DNA of 8,023 nt from the NCBI GenBank assembly GCA_949128015.1, contig CASBRC010000204.1:1-8023 (forward strand), given 5' to 3'. The number at the start of each line of letters is the position of its first letter. Position 1 is the stretch's first letter. The position numbers were made by a program, and so were the translations under genes. Of this stretch, positions 5,768 through 8,023 are shown one piece after another. The notes under the pieces were generated by a model. That model saw nothing but the letters and a program-made list of their open reading frames with translations, was not told the origin of the DNA and made no database searches. The DNA is from Synechococcales cyanobacterium PMM_0003. GTDB taxonomy: Bacteria; Cyanobacteriota; Cyanobacteriia; Pseudanabaenales; Pseudanabaenaceae.

Positions 5768-5808
5768 TCAGCATTCAGCAATTATCTAATGCGTGATATT
5801 TACGAAAT

Positions 5809-5846
5809 GCGATCGCTATAATCTATTGCAATATATTAGCGATCGC
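5809..5846 (-). terminator. HIP1-built inverted repeat after the DUF262 gene
   Basis: GCGATCGCTA (5809-5818) and TAGCGATCGC (5837-5846) are exact reverse complements around an 18-base spacer that itself contains the palindrome TATTGCAATA (5824-5833). It starts 10 bases beyond the DUF262 stop on the minus strand, a suitable place for a transcription end. No T tract follows, so it may be a non-canonical terminator or simply two neighbouring HIP1 copies. Confidence 0.45.
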
Positions 5847-5856
5847 TACCATAAAT

Positions 5857-7836
5857 CTATGATTTCACAGTCTCAACAGACCAATCCTGAATAGATAAAC
5901 CTGCTGTCTCAATTGCTCTATGACAAAGACTCGAAATATCCTTTGCCGAAAAATTAGTCTCAATATAAACTCCATTTTTTAGCTGTCGGGTACTGCGAAA
6001 GTTTCTCTGCTCCCATCCTAATAAACGGGGAAATTGCTCCATGATGTCTTGAAAGCGCTCTGGTTCAAGGTCAGCAATGGTATTTAAAGTCGTTTCTAAA
6101 ACGTCACGCCAGCTTTTGACTTGAATTTCTTCGCCAAAAATACATAATAATTTTGGAGTAGTTCCCTTTAAATTGCTAGGCTGAATAATTTGTGTAAATT
6201 CATTGCCAAAATATTTCCAAATATTTAGAATAGCATTTGCCAGATTCTCAGATCTATTTTCAATATCTTCTCTGCGCCATGTATTTAGATTTTGGAAATA
6301 AGAATTTAGTTCTAAATGACTATTTTGATATTCTTTTTTCTTGGTGAGAAAATCAGAATTAGAAAGTTCACCGTTATAGGCTGTAAGAGTCAAATTGCCA
6401 ATTGTATGAAGAAGTAAATCATGGGTGATTTGCCAATCCTGACCTAGATGTTGTTTCCAAACAACATTTAAGGTCTGAGGCATAATATGTTCAATCGTCA
6501 GTTTATCGAAATTAACTTGCTCTTTATGTCTAAAAGATTCTTCAAGTGATTCAAGTATCAGCTTTGCTTTCTCAGTTCGATTGCTGCCATACAATTTTAC
6601 ATCTACCAGCCTTTCTCTAAATTCTGTATCCTTTGGATAGTCTTTGGTTTGTAAAACAGCTTTAACCCGCTCAACAAATGAGTCAGATGCAATATCGACC
6701 TCTTTGGCAACTTGTGAATACAACAATGCAAAAATTCGATTTAGTCCTCTCGTTTGGACATTACAGACAAATCTGCGAAGCAAGAAATTTTCTAAAACCT
6801 GAAAAATCTCAACAAAATCATTTTCGGAAATTCGATTCTGCATCCACTCATCATAGCAATTCAATAAAAATGGATAGACAGTTGCAACTTCTAATCGATC
6901 AATTCGCATCAAATATTTTCTGATTTTTAAATTGCTTTCTCTTTCTGGAGATAGCAGCCTTGAGTAATAGTCCGCAAACTTATATAAGTCTTGTAAATGA
7001 GATAGGGCATCACTCTGGCTGATTTTTTCCTTGAGTTGAAAATAGATATCACTCTGTTTAACATCAATTCCATTTTTAGTCAGATAATGCCGAATATATT
7101 CCGTTAAATTTTCTCCAAGCAAATCTTGCATTGGCTGCCAATATTTTGCATAGATTGCATCTTGCTTATCAGTATGAATTCTCATAAAGAAGTAGTTGCG
7201 AATCAGATCGGCTTGAGTTAAAGCTCTTCCCTTCGCATTTAGGCTTTCAAACACAAGATAAGGATCATCATTAGCACTAAGAACAACACTAACAATGGAA
7301 AGATTAGTGCATATAATTTTCTGAAGTTGTTGTAAATCAGTATTGAATTGCTTAATTTTCTTAAAGAAAAACACGTAACAGTCAAGGATTGAACTATTCG
7401 TGCTTATCTCATCGCTTTGGATCAATCTATGGAAGATTTCTCGGTCAACTTGTGTTGGTTGTAGTTTAAAGTAATCTATTCCATCTTCATGAACATTCGT
7501 TAAAATAGCATCAATCTTTGCTGATAATTTACTTTCCTCTGAGTGCATTGCACGATCTCGCAACGCACAAAGCAAAATGAAAATAGTTGTTAATCTTTGT
7601 TGTCCGTCAATGAGTAAATATTTACTAACGCCTTCAGGTATAGAATTAGTGGGCATCGTTACGATAGAACCCATAAAATGAGTTCGAGGAGTTTCTAGCT
7701 CACATAAGTCTATTAGATCATCCCAAAGCATCTGCCATTCTGATTTCTTCCAACTATAGGGACGCTGAAACAAAGGTACTACATACTGTTTAGTTCCCTC
7801 AATAATTTGCTGTAACTTTGTTTCTGATGCTTGCAT
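5857..7836 (-). CDS. DUF262-DUF1524 protein, GmrSD-like type IV restriction enzyme candidate
   Basis: This 659-residue protein joins an N-terminal DUF262 domain to a DUF1524 HNH-type nuclease domain. DUF262 shows PLFQRPYSW (21-29), the ParB-like nucleotide-binding loop IDGQQRLTT (76-84) and LVFESLNAKGRALTQADLIR (194-213). A helical linker spans about 215-440. DUF1524 shows LTIEHIMPQ (446-454, E449 and H450) and HTIGNLTL (477-484, N481), the expected His-Asn nuclease signature. The last 100 residues (about 560-659, including GVYIETNFSAKDI) form an extra region I cannot name. The architecture is that of GmrSD, BrxU and SspE, which cut modified or phosphorothioated DNA using NTPs. Many lone members are uncharacterised, so the target is inference. 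SD candidates are GAGG (7840-7843) and AGGGA (7846-7850). Codon use is AT-rich and no HIP1 occurs in nearly 2 kb, which suggests transfer. No methylase or partner gene is adjacent. Confidence 0.88.
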   Translation of the reverse strand: MQASETKLQQIIEGTKQYVVPLFQRPYSWKKSEWQMLWDDLIDLCELETPRTHFMGSIVTMPTNSIPEGVSKYLLIDGQQRLTTIFILLCALRDRAMHSEESKLSAKIDAILTNVHEDGIDYFKLQPTQVDREIFHRLIQSDEISTNSSILDCYVFFFKKIKQFNTDLQQLQKIICTNLSIVSVVLSANDDPYLVFESLNAKGRALTQADLIRNYFFMRIHTDKQDAIYAKYWQPMQDLLGENLTEYIRHYLTKNGIDVKQSDIYFQLKEKISQSDALSHLQDLYKFADYYSRLLSPERESNLKIRKYLMRIDRLEVATVYPFLLNCYDEWMQNRISENDFVEIFQVLENFLLRRFVCNVQTRGLNRIFALLYSQVAKEVDIASDSFVERVKAVLQTKDYPKDTEFRERLVDVKLYGSNRTEKAKLILESLEESFRHKEQVNFDKLTIEHIMPQTLNVVWKQHLGQDWQITHDLLLHTIGNLTLTAYNGELSNSDFLTKKKEYQNSHLELNSYFQNLNTWRREDIENRSENLANAILNIWKYFGNEFTQIIQPSNLKGTTPKLLCIFGEEIQVKSWRDVLETTLNTIADLEPERFQDIMEQFPRLLGWEQRNFRSTRQLKNGVYIETNFSAKDISSLCHRAIETAGLSIQDWSVETVKS

Positions 7837-7872
7837 AAACCTCTATCCCTAAGTTTTTATCTTTAAAGCAAT

Positions 7873-7910
7873 TGTATGAAAAGCTTGTGATAATCTTAAA
7901 ATATCATACA
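7873..7910. promoter_or_regulatory. Inverted repeat upstream of the DUF262 gene
   Basis: TGTATGA (7873-7879) and TCATACA (7904-7910) are exact reverse complements with 24 bases between them. They lie 37-74 bases upstream of the DUF262-DUF1524 ATG, where a promoter and operator are expected. The minus strand here has TATGAT- and TAAGAT-like boxes but no convincing -35 box. A binding site for a repressor or autoregulation is possible; chance symmetry in AT-rich DNA is the alternative. Confidence 0.3.
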
Positions 7911-7969
7911 CATAGCAATCCTAAACCATTTGTATTTTAATTGGGGCTTCGACTCTGCCCACCAAAGCC

Positions 7970-8023
7970 ATGACCACCGAAGCAACCAAAGCAGGATTTT
8001 ATCGCGCCGCCAATGGCAAAGAC
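7970..8023 (+). CDS. Possible start of an unidentified gene, cut by the window edge
   Basis: An ATG at 7970 opens a plus-strand frame of 18 codons to the edge, reading MTTEATKAGFYRAANGKD. The last 90 bases are clearly richer in GC than the preceding intergenic DNA, which fits the start of coding sequence. There is no Shine-Dalgarno sequence, and the bases just before (GGGGCTTCGACTCTGCCCAC, 7942-7961) resemble a GCTTCGACTC-type dispersed cyanobacterial repeat. The opposite strand is also open here for 30 codons (reading GGHGFGGQ inside it), so strand is uncertain. I do not recognise the product. Confidence 0.3.
   Translation, partial: MTTEATKAGFYRAANGKD

Larger units (their letters stand above)
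1263..5846. repeat. HIP1 octamers (GCGATCGC), dispersed
   Basis: Twelve exact copies of the palindrome GCGATCGC were found by reading: starts at 1263, 1465, 2168, 2713, 4507, 4691, 5206, 5445, 5535, 5642, 5809 and 5839. HIP1 is greatly over-represented in many cyanobacterial genomes and is the best compositional sign that this DNA is cyanobacterial. Copies fall in genes and between genes alike. None was seen in 1-1262 or in 5847-8023. The list was made by eye and may miss a copy. Confidence 0.85.

Noticed and set aside
6678..6923. Plus-strand open frame of 81 residues
   Set aside because: It lies opposite the helical linker of the DUF262 gene and has no domain or context.
1..8023. tRNA, rRNA, CRISPR array, riboswitch or insertion-sequence transposase
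   Set aside because: No regularly spaced repeats, no cloverleaf with a CCA-type end and no transposase-like frame were seen on either strand by eye; a covariance-model scan was not possible.

Overview
The window looks like cyanobacterial chromosome. It carries magnesium-chelatase subunit ChlI (chlorophyll synthesis), at least twelve copies of the cyanobacterial HIP1 octamer GCGATCGC, and several small gene families typical of cyanobacteria. Genus cannot be fixed from the sequence; a filamentous or Pseudanabaena-like cyanobacterium is only a guess.

Positions 1-2195 (+ strand) form a compact toxin-antitoxin cluster. In order it holds the C-terminal tail of a HicA toxin cut by the window edge, a complete YefM-YoeB pair, a complete VapB-VapC-type pair, a small antitoxin whose PIN-domain toxin is cut short by a stop after 44 codons, and an intact DUF433 (COG2442-type) antitoxin with no toxin after it. 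Both complete pairs have 4-base stop/start overlaps. Decay increases to the right, and 2196-2552 holds no intact gene, only a short coding-like scrap, a 17-base palindrome and a GC-rich hairpin that probably ends chlI transcription.

Positions 2553-5396 (- strand) are chromosomal backbone. A NurA-like protein is followed after 12 bases by a DUF938 methyltransferase, then after 60 bases by chlI. The first two are probably one transcription unit and chlI could be its last gene. Just upstream of the NurA-like gene (5411-5767) lies a dead gene fragment resembling the C-terminus of a DUF3782 / PD-(D/E)XK-type protein, readable in one frame but broken by three stop codons of three different kinds.

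Positions 5857-7836 (- strand) encode a 659-residue DUF262-DUF1524 protein, the architecture of GmrSD-type modification-dependent (type IV) restriction enzymes. It stands alone, has visibly AT-rich codon use and contains no HIP1 site, unlike the backbone on its left, which suggests acquisition by transfer. A hairpin built from two HIP1 copies lies just after its stop. The last 190 bases are a non-coding upstream region and the possible start of another gene.

Taken together, backbone genes are flanked by defence and stability genes: toxin-antitoxin modules on one side and a lone restriction-like enzyme on the other, with three or four broken genes at the seams. I found no convincing wholly new multi-gene system. 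The best leads are the solitary DUF262-DUF1524 protein with its uncharacterised C-terminal region, the NurA-like protein without a HerA partner in view, and the orphan antitoxins.
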